Source of the DNA: an uncultured Bacteroidota bacterium
GTDB taxonomy: Bacteria > Bacteroidota > Rhodothermia > Rhodothermales > Salinibacteraceae
DNA: 64,000 nucleotides
Assembly: GCA_913055845.1 (NCBI GenBank)
Contig: CAJXKO010000003.1
Location: forward strand, 1 to 64,000
Direction: 5' to 3'
Below are positions 1 to 11,156 of the stretch, piece by piece (positions within the stretch are counted from its first letter, which is position 1; each line of letters begins with the position of its first letter). A program made the position numbers and the translations under genes. Under the pieces are notes generated by a model. That model was given only the letters and a program-made list of their open reading frames with translations, made no database searches and had not been told where the DNA came from.

Positions 1-2
1 AC

Positions 3-206
3 CATGTCATTGATGCCATTCCGGTGCAGGACGATCCATCCACAGTTCCGTTCCCCGATCTGTATGATGCCATGTCGGCGGATAAGAAAAATCAGGGCGA
101 TACGATTCGGTTTGTCCTTCTGGAAGAGCTTGGCCACGCCTATGTGACGGGAGACGTAACGGAAGCCGAAGCGGAGCAGGCCTGGGCCTTCGCATGTTCC
201 TCCTGA
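3..206 (+). CDS. aroB: 3-dehydroquinate synthase, C-terminal fragment (5' end outside window)
   Basis: Open frame runs from the window edge (HVIDAIPVQDDPSTVPFPDLYDAMSADKKNQGDTIRFVLLEELGHAYV...). The MSADKKN...IRFVLL block is typical of the AroB C-terminus. Confidence 0.8.
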   Translation, partial: HVIDAIPVQDDPSTVPFPDLYDAMSADKKNQGDTIRFVLLEELGHAYVTGDVTEAEAEQAWAFACSS

Positions 207-300
207 AACGCCGCCCCGATTCAGTCGTGTGAGCAGAGCGTGACTGGATTGATCCACCCGCTCCGGAGGCGCACTTCCCTGTCCGCTACGGTCCGCTCCT

Positions 301-3300
301 GTGCCTGAGCCCCCATCGTCTCGTCGGTCCTCTACCCAACCCCTCTGGCGGTCGCTACGAGTCGCCCTTATCGTGGTGCTCGTCGGCATTGCAATCATCG
401 TAGGGCTTACCCGCACCAAGGCGGGCCGAGACGCCATTCGCCAGCAGGTAGAAACCGCCTTTAACCAGCGGTACGAGGGGCAATTGTCGATTGGGACACT
501 CCGTGGAACTCTTATCGACGATGTTGTAGCGACCAACGTCGAACTCCGAACTCCCTCGGGCGAGCGCGTGGCAGTCGTGGATTCGATTCGTGCCGTCCCG
601 CGCTGGGCCAACCTCCTCACCGCGGAGTTGTCTATGCGCACCCTTATGGTTTACCGCCCCCAGGTCTTCTTGCGGCGCGATTCCAGTGGCACCTGGAACG
701 CGAGACGAGCCCTCGACCGCACAGCCCCGTCGTCCACGACCGCTCAACCCTTTGATCTCACATTTACGAGGCTCGAGGTGCGAGAGGGGACACTGTCCAC
801 AGAACGCGAGGGTACGCCCCCGGACATCGTCGAGGAGGGTTGGCTGTTCGATTATACCCGCACGCAGATTCAGGACTTTTCCCTCCAAGCATCTGCACGA
901 CGGAACGGCCCGAACAGCGTGCTCGACATCAGTGCCGCCTCCTTCAACCTGCCAGGCGCCCCCCTACAACCCTCTTTGTCGCAAGGACTACTCCGACGTA
1001 CTGCCACAGGCTGGTCGCTCGACGATCTTGACCTCACTCTCGGCACCACGCGTCTCCGCGGACGTGCCTCGCTCCAGACCACGTCATCGGACCCCAATGA
1101 CAACTCCTTCTCACTAATTCTCGACCGGAGCCGCATCGATCATGGCGAATTGAAGCACCTCATTCCGCGACTTCCGTTCGCAGATGTCGTCACATTAGAG
1201 GGTGAACTTGGCGGCACCCTTGCTCGGCTTCAGGCCGATGATGTAACGGTGACCCACAATGCTTCCTTTGCAACCCTCGACGGCACAATCGCCCGACAGC
1301 CCGAGACGTTCGCCCTGGACCTACAGTTGCGCGAGAGTGAGATCTCACTGGGGGACGTGGAGGACGTCTGGCCCGGACTTTCAACAGTCCGTCCCGCCAC
1401 CGAGGTCGGGCCGCTCAACGTAGAGGGCACGCTTCAGGGCACGGCAGCGCGACCTCGTCCGAGTCGACGCGGACTCGACTTTCGCACCACCCTTACGGTC
1501 CAGAGTCAACACGGGGCCATACAGGGCTCCCTGAACGTGGCACGGACCGGGGCCGCCCCGCTTCAATACGATGCGTCCATACGCACCGATAGCCTCAACT
1601 TAGCACCTTTCACCGGTCGACCGGAGCTCACCAGTCGCCTGAGCGGACAATTGGATGCGCGCGGTAAGGGTCTGCAGGGAGACACGCTGAGCGGATCCTT
1701 AGACCTGTCGCTGTCCCCTTCCATCCTGGCTGGGCGCCCCCTAGGGTCCGCAGACGGACAAGCCACGTTCACCCACCGCTCGGCCGAGGGCCAGCTCTTC
1801 GTACGCCAAGAGAACGGCGGGTCCGTCCGCGCCGAGGGCTCCGTCGACCGGATGCGCAACCGGCCCATCTATACGGCCGTAGTCTCGAGTTCAGACCTAA
1901 ATCTATCGTCCCTCACCGACGGCCTCCCTCGCACCGAACTCAACGGCCGACTCACGCTTCGCGCCGCCGGGACAGACTGGCAGTCCCTGACGGGCACGCT
2001 CGTGGCAGACGTTGACACATCGAATATATACAGAAGCGATAGCACTGTCGGACTTCCTTCCCACTCGGCGACCGTCCGGCTTTCCGGTCGGAGATCCGAC
2101 CGCCCACGCTTCACTCTCTCAGGTACGGTGGGGACCCTAACGGTAGACGGCAACGCATTGGGCCCTCCGCTCTGGAACGCAGTTCGGACCTGGACCGGCG
2201 CATTCCGAGACGCTTACCGAGAGGAACGTAACAAGCCCGCCCCGTCCAGCCCCATTCCGCCCCCCCGTACGCCGTCCACGTCGGAGGCCGCATCTGCCCT
2301 CTCCCTAACCAGTCGAGATCGTCCAGCAGACGAACTCATGAGGGCGCAGGCGACGCTGCGCGTGCGACAGCCCAGAATTCTGCATGCGTGGTGGGCTGCT
2401 TTTCCGAAACGAACCGAGGACCTTACCGCCGAAGCGCGCCTTTCGCTCAGCACGGACAGCCTCCGAGCCACTGGGCAATTCTCGGCGACCCGTCTCAGCG
2501 GAAGCACGTATGAGACGCGCCAGCTTGACGCCCATTACACTTTGGCAAGTCAGCGGGGAGCGCCCCTGGCCCAATCGACGCAGGCGACCGCCACGGTTTC
2601 GGCTCGGCGTGTCGTCTCCGGATCCCTTCCCATCCAGCAACTCACCGGCTCGCTCGAGTATGGGGGACGTCGGGGTACCCTCCGGCTTACGGCCGACAGC
2701 CTGGGTATCGCAGACTCCGTGCGACTCGCGAGCGAGTTGCGAATCACCCCCCGGACGAACGAAATGCGCGTACACGACCTGTCGATCAACGTGAACGGGG
2801 CAACGTGGAGCAATCCTTCGTCAGGGGCAATCCGAACTTACGCCGGTCAAGTTGTCGTCACCCCCTTTCGGCTAGAACGGCCACACCCACAGACGCCTTC
2901 GTTGCAGAAACTCGAGATTGGAGGAACGCTTTCGTCCGCCCCAACCGATACGCTTACGGTGGAAGCAACCAACGTGTATCTCCCTCCCTTCTCGCAAGCC
3001 CTCGGGAAAACCCTCCTCATCGGGGGCAACTTAGGAGGGCGGCTGGATCTGCAGGGGGGACTGGGCCGCCCTACCCTCACGACCGATCTCTCCGTTCGCC
3101 GACTGTCGTACGACCGGCGCATCCTGGGCGACGCACACCTCCGCACCACGTACTCTGCAGGGTCGCCGACATTGTCTCTTGACGGCTCTCTGCGGGCAGA
3201 AGACATCTCCGTAGACAGCCTGGCTGGTCCGTCCTTGGTTCCCGGTACGCCCCAAAGCGTAGACCCCAACCGGTTGTCCCTCTCGGGAAAAATCCGACTG

Positions 3301-5103
3301 CCTTCGTGGGCCCGGTCCTCCGCCCCCCCGCCATCCACGAGCGACGCCCTGGACCTTTCGGTGGACATCGAACGAGCTGATCTCTTCTTCTTCCGCTACA
3401 TCTTCGAGGAACGGGTGTCGAGGGTTCAAGGATACACCACGGGCGACCTCCACATTGGCGGCCATGTTCGGGATCCTGTCTTTGACGCCAATCTCAGAAT
3501 CGTCAACGGAGGGGTTACCCTGCCGCTGTTTGGGCTGCAGTACGAGGTGGAGGGCCCCGTGATGGTCGACAAGCAGGGCATTCATCCGCGCGGACTGGCC
3601 GTGCGCGACGAAGAGGGGACTGGCACCATTGAAGGAAGCGTTCTGTTCAACGATTATCAGTATTTCTCCTTCGACTTGTCCGCCGACCTCGACGGGATTA
3701 CGGTTATTAACGTGTCCCAGGCCAAGGACCTCCCCTTCTACGGGTACATTCGCGCGACCGGGCCTCTCCATCTAACGGGTCCCCTTTCGGACGCTACCCT
3801 TCGGTCGAACGCAGCCCGCACCACCCCCGACAGCGAGTTGTTCATCCCGGTGACTGGAGAGACCGTGCAGGAAGACACTGGCTTCATTGTTTTCGCCGAT
3901 TCGACGGGCCGCGCACCAGATATTCCGACCTTTACCCGTCGGCAGAACATTCTCGGCGACCGACCCGAAGGGGTCCCCACCTTCGTGGAAGGCCTCAACC
4001 TCGACTTTAACGTGACGGCGCCCGAGGAGTCGACGGTCAACCTCGTGTTCGACCCCATTGTCGGCGACGTGGTGACCGTCGTGGGCTCCGGTCGCGTACA
4101 GCTCCAGCGCAAAGAGGGAGACTTTTCGGTCTACGGCAACTTCCGGGCCACCAGCGGCACCTACTTATTTACCGCCGGGGAGGTCTTCGTACGCCGGTTC
4201 TCCATCGCAGAGGGAACTATCACCTGGGACGGAGATCCCACCAATGCACAACTCGACCTTGATGCCGAGTACCGCACCCGCGCCTCCCCGACCGGACTCC
4301 CCGGCTTCCAGAATGCCCGCGGGCGCATTCCTGTCACTGTCCTGCTCGACATCACAGGCCGGGTAACCACCCCGCGCGTGGACCTCGGGCTCTCCCTCAC
4401 CCGCAGCGAAGAGCGTAACCTCGTAGGCTCCGAGTCGCTCGACGCCATCCTCAACCAGCCGGCCCGCACTACCGAATACGCCACGAGCGTTTTGTTGACG
4501 AACACGTTCCTCCTGACCACCGAATCGATTACCCAACGCGGACGCGGCGGCGAGACCGACAACAGCCTCACAACCGCCGGCAACCAACTGGCGTTTAATA
4601 GTGTCTCCCAACTCGTCTCCAGTCAGCTTAATCGCTACCTCGGCCAGGCCCTTCCGAATGTGGACCTCAACTTCGGGGTTCAGGGAGAAGACCCAGACGA
4701 TCTCGATCTCATCTACGGCGTGGCCCTTCGGTTGCTCAATGAACGTCTTGTCATCCGGGGCGAGGGAGTCTATACGAGCGACACAGAAGAACGACAAGTC
4801 GAAGGCCCACAGGGAGAGTTCGTCCTGGAGGTCCGGCTCAGTTCCAGGGTCAGCGCGAAAGTCTTCTACCGCCGCGACGGTGACGAACTGACTCGCAACC
4901 AGTCGTTGATGAGCAGCCGGGGAGCCGGGGTCTCGTACCAGACCCAGTTCTCGACCTGGCGGTCTCTCTTTCAGCGTCTTTTCGGGTGGTTGCTTCCGTC
5001 CAACGATCCCCCGACCGAAGAGGACGCGCCACCGCCCCAGCCGGTGGCCGAAGAGTCGCCTGCGCCAACAGACTCCACTGCGGCGCGCACGAATCCCCAG
5101 TAG
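301..5103 (+). CDS. TamB/DUF490-like translocation and assembly module protein
   Basis: 1600 aa with an N-terminal TM segment (VALIVVLVGIAIIVGL), long repetitive beta-rich body, and a C-terminal region like TamB (VDLGLSLTRSEERNLVGSESLDAILN...). GTG start at 301. Confidence 0.8.
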   Translation: MPEPPSSRRSSTQPLWRSLRVALIVVLVGIAIIVGLTRTKAGRDAIRQQVETAFNQRYEGQLSIGTLRGTLIDDVVATNVELRTPSGERVAVVDSIRAVPRWANLLTAELSMRTLMVYRPQVFLRRDSSGTWNARRALDRTAPSSTTAQPFDLTFTRLEVREGTLSTEREGTPPDIVEEGWLFDYTRTQIQDFSLQASARRNGPNSVLDISAASFNLPGAPLQPSLSQGLLRRTATGWSLDDLDLTLGTTRLRGRASLQTTSSDPNDNSFSLILDRSRIDHGELKHLIPRLPFADVVTLEGELGGTLARLQADDVTVTHNASFATLDGTIARQPETFALDLQLRESEISLGDVEDVWPGLSTVRPATEVGPLNVEGTLQGTAARPRPSRRGLDFRTTLTVQSQHGAIQGSLNVARTGAAPLQYDASIRTDSLNLAPFTGRPELTSRLSGQLDARGKGLQGDTLSGSLDLSLSPSILAGRPLGSADGQATFTHRSAEGQLFVRQENGGSVRAEGSVDRMRNRPIYTAVVSSSDLNLSSLTDGLPRTELNGRLTLRAAGTDWQSLTGTLVADVDTSNIYRSDSTVGLPSHSATVRLSGRRSDRPRFTLSGTVGTLTVDGNALGPPLWNAVRTWTGAFRDAYREERNKPAPSSPIPPPRTPSTSEAASALSLTSRDRPADELMRAQATLRVRQPRILHAWWAAFPKRTEDLTAEARLSLSTDSLRATGQFSATRLSGSTYETRQLDAHYTLASQRGAPLAQSTQATATVSARRVVSGSLPIQQLTGSLEYGGRRGTLRLTADSLGIADSVRLASELRITPRTNEMRVHDLSINVNGATWSNPSSGAIRTYAGQVVVTPFRLERPHPQTPSLQKLEIGGTLSSAPTDTLTVEATNVYLPPFSQALGKTLLIGGNLGGRLDLQGGLGRPTLTTDLSVRRLSYDRRILGDAHLRTTYSAGSPTLSLDGSLRAEDISVDSLAGPSLVPGTPQSVDPNRLSLSGKIRLPSWARSSAPPPSTSDALDLSVDIERADLFFFRYIFEERVSRVQGYTTGDLHIGGHVRDPVFDANLRIVNGGVTLPLFGLQYEVEGPVMVDKQGIHPRGLAVRDEEGTGTIEGSVLFNDYQYFSFDLSADLDGITVINVSQAKDLPFYGYIRATGPLHLTGPLSDATLRSNAARTTPDSELFIPVTGETVQEDTGFIVFADSTGRAPDIPTFTRRQNILGDRPEGVPTFVEGLNLDFNVTAPEESTVNLVFDPIVGDVVTVVGSGRVQLQRKEGDFSVYGNFRATSGTYLFTAGEVFVRRFSIAEGTITWDGDPTNAQLDLDAEYRTRASPTGLPGFQNARGRIPVTVLLDITGRVTTPRVDLGLSLTRSEERNLVGSESLDAILNQPARTTEYATSVLLTNTFLLTTESITQRGRGGETDNSLTTAGNQLAFNSVSQLVSSQLNRYLGQALPNVDLNFGVQGEDPDDLDLIYGVALRLLNERLVIRGEGVYTSDTEERQVEGPQGEFVLEVRLSSRVSAKVFYRRDGDELTRNQSLMSSRGAGVSYQTQFSTWRSLFQRLFGWLLPSNDPPTEEDAPPPQPVAEESPAPTDSTAARTNPQ

Positions 5104-5145
5104 CCACGTGGCTCGGCGGTCGGGCCCGTGTGACTTTTTCATGCG

Positions 5146-7383
5146 GTGCGAACGTCCGCCGTAAAGCGGGCGTTGCTTTCTGTTGATGCGTCTCTTCACT
5201 ACCTGCCTTCACGACCCGACGCCGACGCCATTACGAAGACGCAAGCCAACAGTCTCCGCCAGGACATCCTCGAATTTCTTCGCGAACACCCAAATACAGC
5301 CCATCGATCCCACGAGATCTCGGAGGGATTGGGCATCGAAGACAACGAGACCTACCTCCAATTCTGTGACGTCCTCGCCGAGATGACGGCCCAGAAGCTA
5401 GTAAAACGGGAGGGCCGGAAGTACAAGGCCAAGGGTGAAACCCGACATCGGACGGGAATTCTGAGTTGTCACCCCCAGGGCTACGGCTTCGTACAGGCCG
5501 TAGATAGCGAGGAGGAGTTCTTTATTCGGGAGCCCCACATGGGAGAGGCCCTACACGGCGACCTCGTGCGGGTGGCCGTTGCGGCCCGTCCCGCCGACGC
5601 CGGCAAAGGCAAAAAGCGGGAATGCGAAGTGCTAGAGATTGTGGAGCGGCGCTGCACCCAGGTGGTGGGCACCTTCCACCAGCGGGCGGACGTGGCCTTC
5701 GTGGAGCCGGACGACCAGCGTATCCTCCAGGATGTCTACGTGGCGCCCGACGCTGTTGGAGGCGCGAAGGACGGCGAGAAGGTAGTGGTGTCCATCGACC
5801 GATTCGACGATCGCAAGGCCTCGCCCGAGGGCCGAATCCTTCGGGTCATTGGCTCCGCGGATGACCCCAAGGTGCGGGTCCTGTCGCTCGCGATGAGCAT
5901 GAACGTGAAGGCCGACTTCCCGGACGAGGTGGAGGTGGAGGCGGAGGAGATTCCAGTCGCTATTCCGGACGCTGAGATTGAGCGCCGTCGCGATCTGCGC
6001 GAGAAGCCGATCTTTACGATTGATCCGGTCGACGCGAAGGATTTCGATGACGCCATCCACATTGAGCGGCTGGACAATAGCAACTACGAGGTAGGCGTTC
6101 ACATCGCCGACGTAAGCCACTACGTCCAGCCCGACTCGGCAATCGACGAGGAGGCACTGGAGCGTGCTACAAGCGTGTATCTCGTGGACCGCACCATCCC
6201 GATGCTACCGGAAAAGCTTTCGAACAAGGTTTGCTCGCTGCGCCCCCACGAGGACAAGTTGGCCTTCTCCATTTTGATGGAGGTCAATCCGCAGGGCGAC
6301 GTGGTGGACTACGAGATCTGCGAAAGTGTTATCCACTCTAAGGAGCGCCTCACCTACGACCGAGCCCAGGATTACATCGAAGGTGGATATCCCGACGACA
6401 AAATGGCATCGGAGGTGGTGCAGGCCAATCGGCTCACCAAAACCCTTACTAGGCGCCGGATGCAAGAAGGCGCCATCGACTTTGGATCCGACGAAGTCAA
6501 TGTGATCCTCGATGAGGATGGGACCCCCACCAATATTATCCGGAAGGAGCGCACGCGGGCCAACCGGCTCGTTGAGGAACTCATGCTGCTGGCCAACCGG
6601 ACGGTTGCTCAGCACATCGCCGATCCCACCCATTTGAAGCGTCACCGCACGAACGGTGAAGACGAACCGCTTCCCTTTATCTACCGGGTGCACGACACAC
6701 CGGACGGGGAGCAGATCCGTCAACTCGCCGAGTACGTCCGCGTGTTCGGTCACGAACTTCCCTTGACCGACGGCAACGTTCAATCCTCCGATCTAGGCGA
6801 CCTAATTGATGCAGTACAGGACCAACCCGAAGAGCAGGTAATCGTGCGGGCGGCGCTACAGGCCATGTCGAAGGCCAAATACGCCGTTGGCAACATTGGC
6901 CACTACGGCCTGGGGTTCAATCACTACACTCACTTCACGAGTCCCATCCGCCGCTACCCGGACCTCATTGTGCACCGCCTCCTCAAGCGCTATGCGCGTG
7001 GGGAGGGGCCGGCCGACGTGGAGGAGCTCGCGGCCCGCTGTGAACATTGCTCCGAGCAGGAGCGCAACGCCGAGGAGGCCGAGCGAGAATCGGTGAAGCT
7101 CAAGCAGGTGGAGTACGTGAAGAACCACGTGGGCGATACCTTCGACGGCGTCGTAAGTGGCGTTACCAAGTTCGGCGTGTTTGTGGAGATCACCGACCTA
7201 CTCGTAGAAGGCCTCGTCCACGTCCGCGAGATGGACGACTACTACACCTACGACGAGTCGACCTATACCCTACGAGGAGAGAGCAACGGAAAAACCTATC
7301 GTCCGGGCGACTCAGTTACCGTGAAGGTGGCAAGCGTGAGTGTTGAGGACCGGGAGATCGATCTCCTGTTTGAAGAGGACTAG
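5146..7383 (+). CDS. rnr: Ribonuclease R
   Basis: 745 aa. RNB active-site block (FTIDPVDAKDFDDAIHIERL), cold-shock domain, C-terminal S1 domain (GDTFDGVVSGVTKFGVFVEI). Exact start uncertain. Confidence 0.92.
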   Translation: MRTSAVKRALLSVDASLHYLPSRPDADAITKTQANSLRQDILEFLREHPNTAHRSHEISEGLGIEDNETYLQFCDVLAEMTAQKLVKREGRKYKAKGETRHRTGILSCHPQGYGFVQAVDSEEEFFIREPHMGEALHGDLVRVAVAARPADAGKGKKRECEVLEIVERRCTQVVGTFHQRADVAFVEPDDQRILQDVYVAPDAVGGAKDGEKVVVSIDRFDDRKASPEGRILRVIGSADDPKVRVLSLAMSMNVKADFPDEVEVEAEEIPVAIPDAEIERRRDLREKPIFTIDPVDAKDFDDAIHIERLDNSNYEVGVHIADVSHYVQPDSAIDEEALERATSVYLVDRTIPMLPEKLSNKVCSLRPHEDKLAFSILMEVNPQGDVVDYEICESVIHSKERLTYDRAQDYIEGGYPDDKMASEVVQANRLTKTLTRRRMQEGAIDFGSDEVNVILDEDGTPTNIIRKERTRANRLVEELMLLANRTVAQHIADPTHLKRHRTNGEDEPLPFIYRVHDTPDGEQIRQLAEYVRVFGHELPLTDGNVQSSDLGDLIDAVQDQPEEQVIVRAALQAMSKAKYAVGNIGHYGLGFNHYTHFTSPIRRYPDLIVHRLLKRYARGEGPADVEELAARCEHCSEQERNAEEAERESVKLKQVEYVKNHVGDTFDGVVSGVTKFGVFVEITDLLVEGLVHVREMDDYYTYDESTYTLRGESNGKTYRPGDSVTVKVASVSVEDREIDLLFEED

Positions 7384-7427
7384 TCCTTTCCCTCGGTGAG
7401 ACTTGATTGGCGTCTGAAGCACCTCCG

Positions 7428-8693
7428 TTACACCGCCGGCGTGACGGAATGGTCGTCGGGGACATCCTCTGCGAAGTCGTGCACCAGGAGCCCGCTCCGC
7501 AGTTTGGGCTCGAACCATGTGGATTTGGGCGGCATCAGGCTGCCCTCGTCCGACACCGCCGCGAGCTCTTCGATACTCGTGGGATACATGCTAATCGCCA
7601 ACTCCGCATCGCCCTGATCCACCCGGACTTCCAGCGCTTCTGTTCCGCGGATGCCTCCTACGAAATCAATGTTTGGGTCCCGACGCTGATCAGTAATGCC
7701 CAGGTGCGGCTCGAGAAGATGCACGCTCAGACGTGACACGTCGAGGCTGTCTACCACTCGATTGCCAGCCGGCGGCGGCAACACCAACCGGTGCCAGTTT
7801 CCCTGCACGTAGAGACAGACCTGGCCTTTCTCCTCCGGCACTGGTTCGTCGACGCCTCTCTCCAACGTGAAGTGAGTCTCCAGGCGGTCCAAAAAGTCGA
7901 CCGGGGACATAGGTAGTTCCCGAACGACCCGATTATAGGCCATAATGTGCATGTGGCTCATCGGGAAGAGAACCGCCGTGAACATCTCATACCCCGGGAT
8001 GTCCGTCCCCCGACTTCCTCCCTCGTGTCGCAGTTCGGCCGCTGCCCGGCTGGCTGCCTTGCACCGGTGATGACCGTCCGCAATGTATAGGTGCTCTACC
8101 GCACGGAAGGCTTGAACAAGCAGATCGGGCGCATCGCTCTTCCAGACAGTATGGCGCACCCCGTCGTCCGCTTCAAAGTCATATAGGGGCTGCTCTTCCT
8201 GTATGCGCGCTACGTGCGCGGCTATGGCCTCCTCATCCCGGTACGTAAGCATCACCGGCTCGGAGTGAGCCCGCTGCGCCAGCACGTGACGCGTACGGTC
8301 CTCCTCTTTGTCAGGACGCGTCTCCTCGTGCTTCACGATGGTGCCGTCGTCGTACTCACGGACCGGCACGCAGCCGAGCACGCCGGTCTGCGCCCGCCCG
8401 TTCGTCACCAGCCGGTACACATACACCGATGGCGTCGACTCCCGAATTGTATAATCGGCCTCCACAAACTGTCGCAGGTTGATGGCCCCCTGCTTGTACA
8501 CCGCGTCGTCGTACTCGTCGGTTCCGGGGGGGAGGTCGATCTCGGGCCGAGCGACATGCAAAAAGCTGCGGGGGCGATCGTCGGCCTCTCCTCGGGCCTC
8601 TGTGCGGTCCACGACGTCGTACGGCACAGAAGCAATTTCTTCGGCGTGCTGAGGAAGGGGGCGCACGGCCCGAAACGGAAGAAGAGTGGCCAT
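7428..8693 (-). CDS. DUF1015 family protein
   Basis: MATLLPFRAVRPLPQHAEEIASVPYDVVDRTEA... and YIADGHHRCKAA match the DUF1015 pattern. ATG at 8693 chosen over the longer ORF start. Confidence 0.85.
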   Translation of the reverse strand: MATLLPFRAVRPLPQHAEEIASVPYDVVDRTEARGEADDRPRSFLHVARPEIDLPPGTDEYDDAVYKQGAINLRQFVEADYTIRESTPSVYVYRLVTNGRAQTGVLGCVPVREYDDGTIVKHEETRPDKEEDRTRHVLAQRAHSEPVMLTYRDEEAIAAHVARIQEEQPLYDFEADDGVRHTVWKSDAPDLLVQAFRAVEHLYIADGHHRCKAASRAAAELRHEGGSRGTDIPGYEMFTAVLFPMSHMHIMAYNRVVRELPMSPVDFLDRLETHFTLERGVDEPVPEEKGQVCLYVQGNWHRLVLPPPAGNRVVDSLDVSRLSVHLLEPHLGITDQRRDPNIDFVGGIRGTEALEVRVDQGDAELAISMYPTSIEELAAVSDEGSLMPPKSTWFEPKLRSGLLVHDFAEDVPDDHSVTPAV

Positions 8694-8904
8694 CGGAGGG
8701 CGTATGCTGATCGGAAAAAAGACTGACCGCAAAGGAATACCAAGTATAGCATTTAGCGCCCGAAGACGCACACAGAACCCCTGTCTGCACCAGGTCTATA
8801 ACCTGATTCCACAACGTCAGGACTCCAAGGCTCTCCCTAACCCCGACCGCATAGCCCCTCACCGCTCATCCCGCCTCCCAGTTCCACCATTCTCTACTTC
8901 TCCA

Positions 8905-9279
8905 ATGAACGTGACCGCCCAGAAGACTTACCGCGATGAGGAGATCATCCTCGACTACCACAAATACGTAGAATGCACCTTCCAGGACTGCACAATCGTC
9001 TATCACGGCGACGGCCCCACCGCCGCGGACGAGTGCAAGTTCCAGGACTGCCGGTTTGACTTTCGGGAATCGGCCTCGTCCACCTTCAACACTTTACGGT
9101 CCTTTTTGCACGGCGGCCTCGAGGAGGTGGCCGTCGATGTGCTCGCCAGCATCGTAGCCCCGGACGAAGAGACCTCCCCCCTGCGGGTCCTGGAGCAAGA
9201 AGGCAACGCGCGCTTAATGCTGGATCTCGGCCGCGTGGACCCGAACGACTTCAGCGGAAATGGACAGCCTGCCCCCTGA
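8905..9279 (+). CDS. Small hypothetical protein with two ECxFQDC repeats
   Basis: MNVTAQKTYRDEEIILDYHKYVECTFQDCTIVYHG...ECKFQDCRFDF. In-frame ATG at 8905, following a pyrimidine-rich leader. Confidence 0.7.
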   Translation: MNVTAQKTYRDEEIILDYHKYVECTFQDCTIVYHGDGPTAADECKFQDCRFDFRESASSTFNTLRSFLHGGLEEVAVDVLASIVAPDEETSPLRVLEQEGNARLMLDLGRVDPNDFSGNGQPAP

Positions 9280-9319
9280 CGTCCTCCTATTGTCATCGCC
9301 CCTCCCCCACGGTATCTCT

Positions 9320-10081
9320 TCAGAACTGCATCCGAAGGACGAGGGGCGGTGCCCGCAGCCTCGATGTGCCCGGTGAAGCCTGAAGGCGCGCTGGAGTGAG
9401 TGCGCGGCGAAGCTCATGGACTAGTACGGCGATGCCTGCCCCAAGCAAGCTCCCCGCAAGGATGTCACTCGGGTAGTGTACTCCGAGGTGGAGACGACTT
9501 AACGCCACACTTGTGGCCCACACGGCCCCGGGCCCAATCACGTACCACCGCGAATATGATAGGCTCCAAGAGGTCACCAGTGCTGCCGAGAGTCCCGCGT
9601 GTCCGGAGGGAAAGGAGAGCCACGCTTCTCCCGGGGACGGGTGGCGCTCGACCCGGGCCTTGAGGGGATGGGTGACGTACGGGCGTGGCCGTCCGATGAG
9701 GTGCTTCAGGCCCGTGATGAGTCCGTAGGAGAAGCTCTGCGTCAGTGTGAGGCGGTACGCAGAGGCCGCCAGCTGGGCCTCTTGAGTGACCCCAGCACCG
9801 ATCCAAGCAGCCGGTACGGCCCCATAGAAGGCGGGACGGGCTGAGGCATGGGCCGCCCGTAGCGGAGCGGTGATACCCGGCTGAGACGCGCAATAGATGA
9901 GGGAAAGCCCTCGGGCATCCAGCGAGCCCTCCTCTGGTCCCGTCGTGCAAAAATGCCTCCCGGTCGAAACCGCTGAGGACGCCGACGCTGGAGCGGACTG
10001 TGCCGTGGCTTCCCCCCCACCGCACCAAACAACGACGAGGAGCAGCAGCCCCCCCTGAATACGGCGCCCCAGTGTAGCCAC
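9320..10081 (-). CDS. PAP2-family phosphatase (type 2 phosphatidic acid phosphatase)
   Basis: KHLIGRPRPYV...SFPSGHAGLSAAL...SRLHLGVHYPSDILAG carries the three PAP2 motifs. The N-terminal extension of the ORF overlaps recA, so a GTG start at 10081 is more likely. Confidence 0.85.
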   Translation of the reverse strand: MATLGRRIQGGLLLLVVVWCGGGEATAQSAPASASSAVSTGRHFCTTGPEEGSLDARGLSLIYCASQPGITAPLRAAHASARPAFYGAVPAAWIGAGVTQEAQLAASAYRLTLTQSFSYGLITGLKHLIGRPRPYVTHPLKARVERHPSPGEAWLSFPSGHAGLSAALVTSWSLSYSRWYVIGPGAVWATSVALSRLHLGVHYPSDILAGSLLGAGIAVLVHELRRALTPARLQASPGTSRLRAPPLVLRMQF

Positions 10082-10085
10082 GATG

Positions 10086-11156
10086 CTATACGTCTTCGGT
10101 GGTGGCTTCGACCTCTTCCTCTTCTCCCTCTTCGCTCCCCTCCTCTTCCCCCTCCGACGACAAGCCGATTTCCTTCCGAATGGCCGACTTGATTTCTTCA
10201 AGTTGCTCCGGGTTCTCCTCCAGCCACTCTTTCGTATTCTCACGGCCCTGCGCGATGGTCTCGTCGTCGTAGGAGTACCACGAGCCGCGCTTCTCCAAGA
10301 TGTCGTATTCGGTCCCAAGGTCAATGATCTCCCCCAGCGAGGAGATGCCCTCGCCGTAAATCAAGTCGAATTCTGCCTCCTGAAACGGCGGCGCCACCTT
10401 GTTCTTCTTGACCTTGACTCGGGTGCGGTTGCCTACGACGTCCTGCCCGTCCTTCACGGCGCCGATGCGACGTATGTCCATGCGAACCGAGGAGTAAAAC
10501 TTCAGGGCGCGCCCCCCAGACGTCGTTTCCGGATTGCCAAACATCACGCCAATCTTCATCCGGATCTGGTTGATGAAAATGAGAACGGTCTTCGTCCGGT
10601 TGATGGTGCCGGCCAACTTGCGGAGTGCCTGGCTCATGAGACGCGCCTGGAGGCCCACGTGGGTGTCGCCCATATCGCCCTCCAGTTCCGCCTGTGGCAC
10701 CAGAGCCGAGACCGAGTCGATCGCAATTACGTCCAGGGCGCCGCTTCGCACCAGCGTATCTGCGATGTTGAGGGCCTGTTCGCCCGTGTCCGGCTGCGAG
10801 ATCAGCAACTCGTCAGTGTCCACTCCCAACTGCTCCGCGTAGTTGGGATCGAAGGCATGCTCAGCGTCAATGAACGCACACGTGCCGCCCTTCTTCTGCG
10901 CTTCCGCCACGATGTGAGCCGCCAGCGTTGTCTTGCCGGACGACTCCGGGCCAAAAATTTCGATGATGCGGCCGCGGGGCACACCCCCCACCCCCAGCGC
11001 GTTATCGAGGGCAAGCGACCCGGTGGGAATCGCCTCGACCTGTTGGTGCGGGTCGTCACTCAGGCGCATGATCGACCCTTCTCCGTGCTCCCGCTGAATC
11101 TGTTCCACAGCAAGGTCGAGGGCTTTCTCCTTCGCTTCTCCGTCTTTGTCTGACAT
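10086..11156 (-). CDS. recA: Recombinase RecA
   Basis: Walker [54 protein letters not shown]. Acidic C-terminal tail. Confidence 0.98.
   Translation of the reverse strand: MSDKDGEAKEKALDLAVEQIQREHGEGSIMRLSDDPHQQVEAIPTGSLALDNALGVGGVPRGRIIEIFGPESSGKTTLAAHIVAEAQKKGGTCAFIDAEHAFDPNYAEQLGVDTDELLISQPDTGEQALNIADTLVRSGALDVIAIDSVSALVPQAELEGDMGDTHVGLQARLMSQALRKLAGTINRTKTVLIFINQIRMKIGVMFGNPETTSGGRALKFYSSVRMDIRRIGAVKDGQDVVGNRTRVKVKKNKVAPPFQEAEFDLIYGEGISSLGEIIDLGTEYDILEKRGSWYSYDDETIAQGRENTKEWLEENPEQLEEIKSAIRKEIGLSSEGEEEGSEEGEEEEVEATTEDV

Noticed and set aside
10086-10180. Low-complexity acidic tail of RecA ([20 protein letters not shown])
   Set aside because: Acidic RecA tails are common, and an acidic proteome is expected in a salt-adapted lineage; not treated as novel.
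10083-11153. 356-aa ORF mirror-image to recA
   Set aside because: Shares almost the same limits as recA on the opposite strand; frame artefact.
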